A stretch of 64,000 nucleotides of DNA, from assembly GCF_000972385.1 (NCBI RefSeq), contig NZ_JXTE01000005.1:1-64000 (forward strand), in the 5' to 3' direction. The translations under genes were made by a program, and so were the position numbers. Each line of letters begins with the position of its first letter. Within the stretch, counting starts at the first letter, position 1. This DNA is from Streptomyces sp. WM6386. Its GTDB lineage: Bacteria; Actinomycetota; Actinomycetes; Streptomycetales; Streptomycetaceae. Positions 1 to 13,802 of this stretch are shown here, piece by piece. The notes under the pieces were generated by a model. The model was not told where the DNA came from, ran no database searches, and worked only from the letters and a program-made list of their open reading frames with translations.

Positions 1-97
1 GGAAACGCCCGGTTACATTCCGAACCCGGAAGCTAAGCCTTACAGCGCCGATGGTACTGCAGGGGGGACCCTGTGGGAGAGTAGGACACCGCCGAAC
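1..97 (+). rRNA. rrf: 5S rRNA, 3' part
   Basis: The window opens inside a 5S rRNA. The conserved CCGAACCCGGAAG loop segment and the closing GGGAGAGTAGG...CCGCCGAAC helix are present, and only about the first 22 bases are missing. This is the distal gene of an rRNA operon whose 16S and 23S genes lie upstream of the window. The 3' end is placed by comparison with the known Streptomyces 5S sequence, so it may be off by a few bases. Confidence 0.95.
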
Positions 98-107
98 AAT
101 TATTCAA

Positions 108-150
108 AGGGTTGGATCCTGAACTTCGGTTCGGGGTCCAACCCTTTTTT
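108..150 (+). terminator. rRNA operon terminator
   Basis: An AGGGTTGGATCC arm pairs with GGGTCCAACCCT around a TTCG-containing loop and is followed by a run of T. This is a canonical intrinsic terminator placed 10 bases after 5S. Confidence 0.9.
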
Positions 151-196
151 GTTCTGCGTCACTTGAAGTTCACGTTCCACAACCACCATCCCAAGC

Positions 197-874
197 ATGG
201 GTACTGCTGCAATGCTCAGGGCCGCCGGCGTCGGAGTCGGTGACGAGGTCGTGGTGCCGGCCTTCGGAAACGTCGAGGTCGCCGAGGCCGTCGTCCTGGC
301 CGGTGCGCTTCCGGTGTTCGCCGACATAGATCCGGTGAGCTACTGCCTCAATGCGTCCGCTGTCGAGGCGGCCGTGACCGCGCGGACCGCGGCCGTGGTC
401 GTCGTACATCGATTTGGGCGGCGGGCCGGCATCGCGGCCCTGCACGCTCTGGGGCAGCGTCATGGGCTGCTCGTGCTGGAGCAGGGCGAGTCCGAGGCGC
501 CGTACGACGAAGTCGCTCAGCGCAGGGAGCGGGCGGCTTACCTCGATGGGAAGTTGAAGGGTGTGGGTAAGCCCGACGGTGGTGATGGGCACACCTATCA
601 GCAGTACGTCGTGCGGGTGCCCGGTAACGGGCGGCCCGATCGCGATGCCTTCGCTCGTGCCTTGCGGGGCAAGGGTGTTGAGTGCCGGGTGCCGGTGAAG
701 ACGCCTGTGCACCGGCTGCCCGAGTTCCGGCGTTGTGTGTCGCTGCGGGAGACGGAGTTGGCGGCGGACGAGACGTTGGCGCTGCCCGTGGACGCGTCCC
801 TGACCAAGCGGGACATGCAGCGGGTCGTGGGCGCGTGCAACGCGCTCGGGGGGCTGCTTCAGGCAGCCTTCTGA
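197..874 (+). CDS. degenerate DegT/DnrJ/EryC1-type aminotransferase homologue
   Basis: This 225-residue protein resembles the PLP-dependent DegT/DnrJ/EryC1/StrS sugar aminotransferases. The first residues (MGTAAMLRAAGVGVGDEVVV) match the family's SGTAALHLAL..GVGPGDEVI block, so about the first 45 residues of a normal member are missing. An in-frame TGA at 164-166 blocks any upstream extension. A second gap falls after residue ~95, where the family's Asp-x-Ala-x-x-x-Gly segment and PLP-binding lysine should be. The text jumps from LVLEQGE to a C-terminal block (HTYQQYVVRVP, RVPVKTPVHRLPEF) that does match. No ribosome-binding site is visible before the ATG. It is probably inactive as an aminotransferase. 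It could be a conserved non-catalytic protein or a decaying pseudogene; its intact frame and Streptomyces codon use favour expression or recent decay. Confidence 0.6.
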   Translation: MGTAAMLRAAGVGVGDEVVVPAFGNVEVAEAVVLAGALPVFADIDPVSYCLNASAVEAAVTARTAAVVVVHRFGRRAGIAALHALGQRHGLLVLEQGESEAPYDEVAQRRERAAYLDGKLKGVGKPDGGDGHTYQQYVVRVPGNGRPDRDAFARALRGKGVECRVPVKTPVHRLPEFRRCVSLRETELAADETLALPVDASLTKRDMQRVVGACNALGGLLQAAF

Positions 875-900
875 TCGGGCTTCGTGCCTCGTGGGCGTGG

Positions 901-930
901 TTGGGAACACCAGTCTGTTCGGGGTATGAT
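901..930 (+). promoter_or_regulatory. probable tRNA promoter
   Basis: TTGGGA (901-906) and TATGAT (925-930) are separated by 18 bases and lie about 38 bases before the tRNA. They resemble -35 and -10 elements of the principal sigma factor HrdB. Confidence 0.5.
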
Positions 931-967
931 CTATCCCGTTGCCGCGAGGGAAACCTCGAAGCGACAG

Positions 968-1040
968 GCCCCCTTAGCTCAGTCGGCAGAGCGTCTCCAT
1001 GGTAAGGAGAAGGTCAACGGTTCGATTCCGTTAGGGGGCT
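968..1040 (+). tRNA. tRNA-Thr(GGT)
   Basis: The acceptor arms GCCCCCT and AGGGGGC pair. The anticodon stem TCTCC/GGAGA encloses the loop ATGGTAA, giving anticodon GGT, which reads ACC and ACT. The T-arm has the usual GGTTCGATTCC. The discriminator base is T and CCA is not encoded. Confidence 0.95.
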
Positions 1041-1047
1041 CAAACTG

Positions 1048-1080
1048 AAAGGCCCCGCCCAATTGGGCGGGGCCTTTTTC
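1048..1080 (+). terminator. bidirectional terminator after tRNA
   Basis: A perfect stem AAAGGCCCCGCCC/GGGCGGGGCCTTT closes an AATT loop. It has a T run on the plus strand and an A run on the minus side, so it can serve both the tRNA and the convergent phosphatase gene that ends at 1090. Confidence 0.9.
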
Positions 1081-1089
1081 GTACGCTTC

Positions 1090-3714
1090 TCAGTCCTTGT
1101 GGAGGCCCGGGACCCGCATGGCCAGGATCGCCATGTCGTCGGACGGGGCGTCCGACGCGAAGCGTTCCACGGCGCGCATGATGCGGGCGGCGACCGCGCC
1201 GGCGGTCAGGCCCGTGCAGGTCGTGAGGACGTCGGTGAGGCCGTCGTCGCCCAGCATGCGGGCGCCCTCGCGGCGTTCGGTGACGCCGTCGGTGACGCAC
1301 AGCAGGACGTCGCCCGGGTCCAGGGTGACCGTCTGCTCGTACAGTTCCAGATCCTCGATCACGCCCAGGAGCGGCTGCGGCTCGGCGGCCGGTTCGACGG
1401 TGCCGTCCTGGCGGAGGCGGAGCGGGAGGGGGTGGCCGGCGCAGACCACCTTCAGTTCGGCGCTGCCGTCCTCCTGGGGGCGCATCTCGCCGTAGAGGAG
1501 CGTCAGGAAGCGGCTGCGGGCTCCCTCGTCGAGGATGGCGGAATTGAGGCGCTCCAGGACGGCCGGGCCGCTCAGGCCCTCCCTGGCCAGCAGCCGCAGG
1601 GCGTGGCGGGCCAGGCCTGTCACCGCCGCCGCGTTCGGGCCCGTACCGCAGACATCGCCGATGGCGAAGCCGTAGGCGCCGTCGCTGATGGGGAAGACGT
1701 CGTAGAAGTCGCCGCCGACCTCGTTGCCCTCGCCGGCCGCGCGGTAGATGACCTCGACCTCGACGCCGTCGATCTCGGGGAGCTCGGGCGGCAGGAGGCT
1801 GCGCTGGAGGGACTGGCTGATGGCCGTGCGCTCGGAGTACAGGCGGGCGTTGTCCAACGCCAGCGCTGCCCTTCGGCTCAAGTCCTCGGCCAGTTCCAGG
1901 ATTTCCTGGCGGAAGTGTTCGTCGGTCGGTTTGCCCAGAGTGAGCATGCCGATGACGCGGTTGCGGGCCACCAGGGGGAGGACGACCGTCTCGCCGCCCA
2001 CGGCCGATGCGGTGGCGAGGGTCGGGCCGATGCCCGCGCTGAGGCGGCCGATGGGCTCGCCCAGGCCCAGGCTGCGCATGGAGGTACGCAGGGCCGCCTG
2101 GTGGGCGGCCTCGGCGGGGGCCGACCAGACGCGGGCGCCCGGGGCCGGTACTGGGTCGGGTGGGGAGATCTTCGAGAGCAACGACTTGATGCCGTCGATG
2201 AGTTCCTCGTCCTCGTGCAGCACGTACGACAGGTAGGGATCCGAGGCCTGGTCGGCGATCGTGTAGACCGCGCACCAGGTCGCCAGGGTCGGGACGGTCA
2301 TCTGGGCCATCAGGGCCAGGGTCTGATCGCGGTCCAGGGTGCCGGCCAGGAGGTCGGAGGCCTCGACGAGGAAGCTGAGCGATCCTCGGCGCAGGCGTTC
2401 CAGTTCGCCGAGGCGGGCCGACTCGACGGCCAACGCGATGCGGTCCGCGGCGAATTGGAGGCGCAGGGCTTCTTCGTTCGAGTATCTGCCCGGGCCTTCG
2501 GCCGCGACGCCGAGGGAGCCCGTGAGGCGACCCTCGACCTTCAGGGGGACCGTGACGACCGAGCGCATGCCGGTGCCGCTCAGGAGCGGGACGGCGCCCG
2601 GGACCGCCGTGAGGTCCTCGTGGACGGCCGGCATACGGGCCGAGCCGTAGCGGCCGGGGCCCGCCTCGACGGGGACGCGGGCGAAGCGCTGGCGGGCGGA
2701 GGGCAGGCCGGTGGAGGCGCGGACCTCCAACTCCGTTTCGTCGTCGGTGGCCAGGAGCAGGAAGGCGGAGTCGGCGTCGAGCATGTCGCGGGCGCGTTCC
2801 ACCGTGCGCTGGAGGAGGCCGTCGAGGTCGTCCGGGGCCGGGGAGCCGATGAACACCTCGAAGGGGTCGGTGCTCTGGCCGTCGGAGGAGGGCGAGGTGT
2901 CGGAGGCCGGGATGCGCAACGGGGTCTGGAGGACCGCGCGTTCGTGGTCGCGGACCAGGAGACAGACCGTGGAGGGCTCGCCGTCCGTGTCGCGGACGCG
3001 GAGGTGGGAGGCGTACACGGGGGTGACGCGGCCGTTAGCGCCCCTTATGCCGTAACTGCCTTCCCAGCGGGAGAGTTGGAGCGCCTCCGCGATGCCCGTA
3101 CTGGTGCCCGGGGTGTGGGGCCAGGCCGCGAGGTCGGTCAGGGGTTTGCCGATCACCTGCTCGGCCGGGTAGCCGAAGAGTTCCTCGGCGTCCTCGTTCC
3201 AGGCCGAGATGGCCGCCGTACGGTCGATCTGTACGACGGCGACGCGGACGCGGCCGTCGGCGAGGGGGAGGAGGTCCGCGGGGAGCGAGGGGCCGGCGGC
3301 GCGGGTGCCCACCGGGCGTTCGGGGAGGGCGATCTGGAACCAGACCTGTTTATGTGTGGGCGTGTACTCGACGCCCCAGCGGTCGGCCAGGGCCGCGCAC
3401 AGCTGGAGGCCGCGGCCGCCCTCGCGGTCGGGGCTGCCCATGGTGGCGAGGGAGCCCTGGAGGGGGACCTCGCGCTCGGGGTAGCGGTCGCCGACCTCGA
3501 TGCGTACGCCGTCGTCGCTGCGCAGACACAGCACGTCCGCCGTGGTGCCCGCGTGCACCACGGCATTGGTCACCAGTTCGCTGGTGAGGACCACCGCGTC
3601 GTCGACGATGTCCGCGAAGCCCCACCCCTGGAGTGTGTCGCGGACGAAGGAGCGGGCGCTCGCGACCGAGCGCCCGACGGGCTCGAAGCTGGCGGCCGCG
3701 CGCGCGGTGATCAC
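1090..3714 (-). CDS. PAS/GAF-containing SpoIIE (RsbU-like) PP2C phosphatase
   Basis: This is a predicted cytosolic regulator of anti-sigma or anti-anti-sigma factor phosphorylation. Domains in order are an RsbW-like HATPase (about residues 5-130, with SELVTNAVVHA and REGGRGLQLC), a PAS domain (~150-270), two GAF-like segments (~300-640) and a C-terminal SpoIIE phosphatase (~655-870) with metal-site blocks GGDFYD, CVTDGVTERR and SDDMAILAMR. Kinase-like and phosphatase modules in one chain are typical of Streptomyces RsbU homologues. Start choice: GTG at 3714 has GAGGAG four bases upstream and begins exactly at the HATPase domain. The same frame is open to ATG 3840 (with a GGAGGGG site) and ATG 3924, but the extra N-terminal 42-70 residues look unstructured. 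It is divergent from osaA. S. coelicolor has the same gene beside osaAB (from memory), suggesting a shared role in osmotic or SigB-type stress. Its actual partner protein is unknown. Confidence 0.88.
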   Translation of the reverse strand: MITARAAASFEPVGRSVASARSFVRDTLQGWGFADIVDDAVVLTSELVTNAVVHAGTTADVLCLRSDDGVRIEVGDRYPEREVPLQGSLATMGSPDREGGRGLQLCAALADRWGVEYTPTHKQVWFQIALPERPVGTRAAGPSLPADLLPLADGRVRVAVVQIDRTAAISAWNEDAEELFGYPAEQVIGKPLTDLAAWPHTPGTSTGIAEALQLSRWEGSYGIRGANGRVTPVYASHLRVRDTDGEPSTVCLLVRDHERAVLQTPLRIPASDTSPSSDGQSTDPFEVFIGSPAPDDLDGLLQRTVERARDMLDADSAFLLLATDDETELEVRASTGLPSARQRFARVPVEAGPGRYGSARMPAVHEDLTAVPGAVPLLSGTGMRSVVTVPLKVEGRLTGSLGVAAEGPGRYSNEEALRLQFAADRIALAVESARLGELERLRRGSLSFLVEASDLLAGTLDRDQTLALMAQMTVPTLATWCAVYTIADQASDPYLSYVLHEDEELIDGIKSLLSKISPPDPVPAPGARVWSAPAEAAHQAALRTSMRSLGLGEPIGRLSAGIGPTLATASAVGGETVVLPLVARNRVIGMLTLGKPTDEHFRQEILELAEDLSRRAALALDNARLYSERTAISQSLQRSLLPPELPEIDGVEVEVIYRAAGEGNEVGGDFYDVFPISDGAYGFAIGDVCGTGPNAAAVTGLARHALRLLAREGLSGPAVLERLNSAILDEGARSRFLTLLYGEMRPQEDGSAELKVVCAGHPLPLRLRQDGTVEPAAEPQPLLGVIEDLELYEQTVTLDPGDVLLCVTDGVTERREGARMLGDDGLTDVLTTCTGLTAGAVAARIMRAVERFASDAPSDDMAILAMRVPGLHKD

Positions 3715-4218
3715 AGAACTCCTCGACCGGTTGTCGACGTGCAGGGCTGCGCTGACGACCGGCTCGTGCCGCTGATGCGGCAGGCCGTCCGTCGGCCGGC
3801 GGTCCGGGGGATGTCCCCCAGGGATCAGTCCGGTGGTCATGTTGTGCGGCCGCCCCTCCGATGCCCGCTCGTTCTCGTGCCACCGCCCAAGGCCGGACGG
3901 ACCGGCGCGGCTGGACAGCCGCATGCAAGGTTACTTACCTTCCCCGTCCATGCGGATGCCGGTCACCAGTGTTTCCGTCCGGAGGGTGTGCGGACGATGT
4001 GCGAAGCTGCCGAACTGTTATGGCCTGGTTCAGCCAGGGTGAAACACTGGGCAAGCTTCTTGTGAAGGTCCGGGCAGGCTGAGTGTGGTCCGCGCAGTGT
4101 GGGCAGCAGCCCGGGGTGCGGCCTGGTCTATCCGACAGAAATGCACAGCATTAACTGGTACGTCGAACAGTAGTACCGGAGCACAGCAGTAACGGTCGAC
4201 CCCTGCGGGAGGGACACA
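3715..4218. other. divergent intergenic region, phosphatase / osaA
   Basis: This is a promoter region for two divergent genes. The part up to 3924 is also open in frame with the phosphatase. Short inverted repeats are visible (CCTGG/CCAGG near 4024-4040, and GGTAC/GTACC flanking 11 bases near 4157-4177). I see no clear SigB-type (GTTT...GGGTA) or HrdB-type promoter and no small gene. Confidence 0.5.
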
Positions 4219-9681
<5,463 letters not shown>

Positions 9682-10012
9682 CCGCAGTGGATGCAGGACG
9701 CGTGACGGGATCGGTCGGACTTCGCGTGGATGCTGCGAGAACCTTCTGTGTTCCCGCGGAGTTGCTGACTCAGTGTGCTCGAAGCCGTGTAGAAGTACGG
9801 GATTCGGGGAACCTTCTGGTCTCTCGCTGCGTTTCTGCTACGTGCACAGTGACATCGCGGTGACAGGGTGTGGCGACGGGCGGGGTGCGGCTACCATGAC
9901 CGGCACAAGGACGGGCGGCGCAAGGGAGTCGTCCCCCGGGGCGGCACCTGCCGGTGTCACCACGAGTCCTGAGGACAGGGGAGGCCCCAAGCCGGGGCGA
10001 GGAGGGCGGGCC
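9682..10012. other. osaA-osaB intergenic region
   Basis: These 331 bases lie between the kinase and its response regulator. The frame of osaB stays open upstream to 9773, including ATG 9896, but that extension is low-complexity and has no ribosome-binding site. No recognisable promoter consensus, hairpin terminator or small gene was found. The spacing suggests that osaB has its own promoter. Confidence 0.4.
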
Positions 10013-10699
10013 ATGGTGCAGAAGGCCAAGATCCTCCTGGTCGATGACCGGCCGGAGAATCTGCTGGCGCTGGAGGCCATTCTCTCCGCGCTCGATCAGA
10101 CGCTGGTGCGGGCATCGTCCGGGGAGGAAGCGCTCAAGGCACTGCTCACCGACGACTTCGCGGTGATCCTGCTGGACGTGCAGATGCCGGGCATGGACGG
10201 CTTCGAGACGGCGGCGCACATCAAGCGGCGCGAGCGCACCCGGGACATCCCGATCATCTTCCTCACCGCGATCAACCACGGTCCGCATCACACTTTCCGG
10301 GGGTATGCGGCGGGCGCGGTCGACTACATCTCCAAGCCCTTCGACCCGTGGGTGCTGCGCGCGAAGGTTTCCGTCTTCGTCGAGCTGTACATGAAGAACT
10401 GCCAGCTGAGGGAGCAGGCGGCGCTGCTGCGGCTCCAGTTGGAGGGCGGTGCCGCCGGCAAGGCTGCGGCCGGTGAGGCGAAGGAGCCGGCGGGACTGCT
10501 GGCCGAACTCTCGGCGCGGCTCGCCGCGGTCGAGGAGCAGGCCGAAGCCCTGTCCAAGCAGCTGGACGACGAGTCGGCGGACGCGGCGGCCGTGGCCACC
10601 GCGGCTCATCTCGAACGCAAACTCACCGGCCTGCGGCGGGCACTGGACGCCCTGGAGCCGGGAACGGGCAGCACGCAGTCGGTGCCCTCGCAGAACTGA
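10013..10699 (+). CDS. osaB: response regulator OsaB
   Basis: This 228-residue protein has an N-terminal receiver (residues ~5-125; acidic pocket DD near residue 12, phospho-acceptor Asp55 in LLDVQMPGMDG, Lys in SKPFDP). A long coiled coil (~125-215, LREQAALLRLQLEGG and EEQAEALSKQLDD) follows. There is no DNA-binding domain, so it probably acts by protein contact. It lies downstream of osaA in the same direction. In S. coelicolor OsaB is required for osmotic adaptation and aerial growth on high-osmolyte medium. The ATG at 10013 follows GAGGAGGGCGGGCC; this start coincides with the beginning of the receiver fold. Confidence 0.92.
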   Translation: MVQKAKILLVDDRPENLLALEAILSALDQTLVRASSGEEALKALLTDDFAVILLDVQMPGMDGFETAAHIKRRERTRDIPIIFLTAINHGPHHTFRGYAAGAVDYISKPFDPWVLRAKVSVFVELYMKNCQLREQAALLRLQLEGGAAGKAAAGEAKEPAGLLAELSARLAAVEEQAEALSKQLDDESADAAAVATAAHLERKLTGLRRALDALEPGTGSTQSVPSQN

Positions 10700-10794
10700 C
10701 CCCCGCGCGTGGCTCAGTTGCGGGTGAGTGCGTGTCAGTTCCGCGTCCCCGCAAGGGCGACACGAACGGGTGAAGCACCGGGCACACGTGTCCG

Positions 10795-10816
10795 TTGTCG
10801 TCTCCCCCGGTAACCT
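10795..10816 (+). promoter_or_regulatory. possible ftsK promoter
   Basis: TTGTCG (10795-10800) and TAACCT (10811-10816) are ten bases apart, and the -10 ends seven bases before the ftsK ATG. The pair resembles the RecA-NDp motif tTGTCRgtg-N8-TAnnnT, but the spacer is one base short and the gtg is replaced. The -10 position alone suggests a leaderless start. Confidence 0.35.
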
Positions 10817-10823
10817 CACACCT

Positions 10824-13532
10824 ATGGCCTCACGTCCCTCCGCTGCCAAGAAGCAGCCCGCGAAGAAGGCGGCGGCTCCGGCGAAGAAGGCCGCTGCGAA
10901 GAAGGCTCCGGCGAAGAAGGCGCCCGCCAAGAAGGCCGTCGCGAAGAAGACCGCGCCGGCCCCGAAGCCGGCGCCGAATCCGACCGGCGGCATCTACAAG
11001 CTCGTGCGCGCCGTCTGGCTGGGCCTCGCGCACGCCGTGGGCGCCGTGTTCCGCGGCATAGGGAATGGCGCGAAGAACCTCGACCCGGCGCACCGCAAGG
11101 ACGGCGTCGCGCTGCTGCTGCTCGGCCTCGCGCTGATCGTCGCGGCCGGCACCTGGTCGAATCTGCGCGGTCCCGTCGGCGACCTGGTCGAGATCATCGT
11201 CACCGGCGCCTTCGGCCGCCTCGACCTGCTCGTGCCGATACTGCTCGCAGTCATCGCCGCGCGGTTCATCCGGCACCCCGAGCAGCCCGAGGCCAACGGC
11301 CGCATCGTGATCGGCCTGTCCGCGCTCGTCATCGGTGTGCTCGGCCAGGTCCACATCGCGTGCGGGACACCCGCCCGCAGCGACGGCATGCAGGCCATAA
11401 GGGACGCGGGCGGCCTGATCGGCTGGGGCGCGGCGACCCCGCTGACCTACACCATGGGCGAGGTCCTCGCCGTACCGCTGCTCGCGCTGCTCACGGTCTT
11501 CGGACTGCTGGTCGTCACGGCCACCCCGGTCAACGCCATCCCGCGGCGACTGCGGGAGCTCGGCGTGCGGCTCGGCGTCATGCACGATCCGGCCGAGGAC
11601 GAGTTCGGCGAGGACGACGAGCGGTACGACGACCAGTGGCGCGAGGCGCTGCCCGCGCGCACCCGCAGGCGCGGGTCGGCCCCCGAGGCGTACGACCCCG
11701 ACAGCGCCGAGCATGAGGCCCTCTCGCGGCGTCGCGGCCGCCCCCGGCGCTCGGCGGTGCCGCAGCCCGACATGGACCGCCCGATGGACGCCGTGGACGT
11801 CGCCGCGGCGGCCGCCGCCGCGCTCGACGGCGCCGTCCTGCACGGCATGCCGCCGTCGCCGATCGTCGCCGACCTCACCCAGGGTGTGAGCGTCGGGGAC
11901 CGCGAGGACACGATGCCGACGCCGGTGCCGACCCCCGTGCCGGCCCCGGCCGCGCGCCCCCGGCAGGAGAAGCTGAAGGTCGAGGTCGCCGACCTCACCA
12001 AGCCCGCACCCCAGGCCCAGGGCGAACTGCCGCCGCGCGCCGAGCAGCTCCAGCTGTCCGGTGACATCACCTACTCCCTGCCTTCGCTCGACCTCTTGGA
12101 GCGAGGCGGCCCCGGCAAGGCGCGCAGCGCGGCCAACGACGCCGTTGTCGCCTCGCTGACGAACGTCTTCATGGAGTTCAAGGTCGACGCGGCCGTCACC
12201 GGCTTCACGCGCGGGCCGACGGTCACGCGGTACGAGGTCGAGCTCGGCCCCGCCGTGAAGGTCGAGCGGATCACCGCGCTGGCGAAGAACATCGCCTACG
12301 CCGTCGCCAGCCCGGACGTCCGGATCATCAGCCCGATCCCGGGCAAGTCCGCGGTCGGCATCGAGATCCCGAACACCGACCGCGAGATGGTCAACCTCGG
12401 CGACGTGCTGCGGCTGGCCGCGGCGGCCGAGGACGAGCATCCGATGCTGGTGGCGCTCGGCAAGGACGTCGAGGGCGGCTATGTGATGGCCAACCTCGCG
12501 AAGATGCCGCATGTGCTCGTTGCCGGAGCGACCGGTTCCGGTAAGTCGTCGTGCATTAACTGCTTGATCACTTCCATCATGGTCCGCGCGACCCCCGAGG
12601 ACGTGCGGATGGTCCTCGTCGACCCCAAGCGCGTCGAGCTGACGGCGTACGAGGGCATTCCGCACCTGATCACGCCGATCATCACCAACCCCAAGCGGGC
12701 CGCCGAGGCGCTCCAGTGGGTCGTACGGGAAATGGATCTGCGCTACGACGACCTGGCGGCGTTCGGGTACCGGCACATCGACGACTTCAACGAGGCCATC
12801 CGCGAGGGCAAGCTCAAGACGCCGGAAGGCAGCGAGCGGGAGCTGAAGGCCTACCCGTATCTGCTGGTGATCGTCGATGAGCTCGCCGACCTGATGATGG
12901 TCGCGCCAAGGGACGTCGAGGACTCGATCGTGCGCATCACGCAGCTCGCGCGCGCGGCCGGTATCCACCTGGTGCTCGCCACGCAGCGGCCGTCGGTCGA
13001 CGTAGTCACCGGTCTGATCAAGGCGAACGTCCCCTCCAGGCTCGCCTTCGCCACCTCCTCGCTCGCGGACTCGCGGGTCATCCTCGACCAGCCCGGCGCC
13101 GAGAAGCTGATCGGCAAGGGTGACGGGCTGTATCTGCCGATGGGCCAGAACAAGCCCACCCGTATGCAGGGCGCCTTCGTGACCGAGGACGAGGTCGCGG
13201 CGGTCGTCCAGCACTGCAAGGACCAGATGGCGCCCGTCTTCCGGGACGACGTCGTCGTGGGGACGAAGCAGAAGAAGGAGATCGACGAGGAGATCGGCGA
13301 CGACCTGGACCTGCTGTGCCAGGCGGCCGAGCTGGTGGTCTCCACGCAGTTCGGGTCGACCTCCATGCTCCAGCGCAAGCTGCGGGTCGGGTTCGCCAAG
13401 GCGGGGCGCCTGATGGACCTGATGGAGTCCCGGGGGATCGTCGGACCGAGCGAGGGATCCAAGGCTCGTGACGTTCTTGTGAAGGCTGATGAGCTGGACG
13501 GAGTGCTCGCGGTGATCCGCGGGGAGGCTTAA
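10824..13532 (+). CDS. ftsK: DNA translocase FtsK/SpoIIIE
   Basis: This is an ATP-driven double-stranded DNA pump that clears chromosomes from closing sporulation septa. Of 902 residues, the first ~60 are Lys/Ala repeats (PAKKAAAKK type, histone-H1-like), an unusual DNA-binding-looking tail. Several membrane segments follow (~90-250), then an acidic/proline linker (~260-420) and the motor. Walker A is GATGSGKSS (Lys574), Walker B is VIVDELAD (Asp685), and the C-terminal gamma winged helix has GSTSMLQRKLRVGFAKAGR. The ATG at 10824 begins the MASRPSAAKK sequence. An alternative GTG at 10728 in the same frame lacks a ribosome-binding site. A -10-like TAACCT seven bases before the ATG suggests a leaderless transcript. 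Confidence 0.95.
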   Translation: MASRPSAAKKQPAKKAAAPAKKAAAKKAPAKKAPAKKAVAKKTAPAPKPAPNPTGGIYKLVRAVWLGLAHAVGAVFRGIGNGAKNLDPAHRKDGVALLLLGLALIVAAGTWSNLRGPVGDLVEIIVTGAFGRLDLLVPILLAVIAARFIRHPEQPEANGRIVIGLSALVIGVLGQVHIACGTPARSDGMQAIRDAGGLIGWGAATPLTYTMGEVLAVPLLALLTVFGLLVVTATPVNAIPRRLRELGVRLGVMHDPAEDEFGEDDERYDDQWREALPARTRRRGSAPEAYDPDSAEHEALSRRRGRPRRSAVPQPDMDRPMDAVDVAAAAAAALDGAVLHGMPPSPIVADLTQGVSVGDREDTMPTPVPTPVPAPAARPRQEKLKVEVADLTKPAPQAQGELPPRAEQLQLSGDITYSLPSLDLLERGGPGKARSAANDAVVASLTNVFMEFKVDAAVTGFTRGPTVTRYEVELGPAVKVERITALAKNIAYAVASPDVRIISPIPGKSAVGIEIPNTDREMVNLGDVLRLAAAAEDEHPMLVALGKDVEGGYVMANLAKMPHVLVAGATGSGKSSCINCLITSIMVRATPEDVRMVLVDPKRVELTAYEGIPHLITPIITNPKRAAEALQWVVREMDLRYDDLAAFGYRHIDDFNEAIREGKLKTPEGSERELKAYPYLLVIVDELADLMMVAPRDVEDSIVRITQLARAAGIHLVLATQRPSVDVVTGLIKANVPSRLAFATSSLADSRVILDQPGAEKLIGKGDGLYLPMGQNKPTRMQGAFVTEDEVAAVVQHCKDQMAPVFRDDVVVGTKQKKEIDEEIGDDLDLLCQAAELVVSTQFGSTSMLQRKLRVGFAKAGRLMDLMESRGIVGPSEGSKARDVLVKADELDGVLAVIRGEA

Positions 13533-13728
13533 AGGCAGGAAACGGGGCGCAGTGGTCGCCGGGCCCACGGATGAGCCGCCGATGGGTGTTCGATCGTGAC
13601 TCACCCGTAAGGGATCATTGAGCAACCGTTTCCCTTCGGCGTACGTCAAGTTGAGGGAAGCGAAAAGCTGCTGCCCCACCATCGGTGTGTCCGGCCATTC
13701 CGATGGCGTACAAAGTCCCACCGCCCGG

Positions 13729-13759
13729 TTGCCCCACCCTTTCGCACCCCCCCTAGACT
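13729..13759 (+). promoter_or_regulatory. promoter of RodZ-like gene
   Basis: TTGCCC (13729-13734) and TAGACT (13754-13759) are spaced by 19 bases. TAGACT is the preferred -10 of Streptomyces vegetative promoters. The predicted transcript would start near 13766, leaving a leader of about 37 bases. Confidence 0.55.
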
Positions 13760-13802
13760 GAATCCTCAGCACAGGTGGCTTAAACGCTCGAAAGGCGCCC
13801 CC

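Noticed and set aside
1063..4065. 1000-codon plus-strand frame over the phosphatase gene
   Set aside because: It is the shadow of the minus-strand multidomain phosphatase, which has clear domains; composition is Gly/Ala/Arg-rich without motifs.
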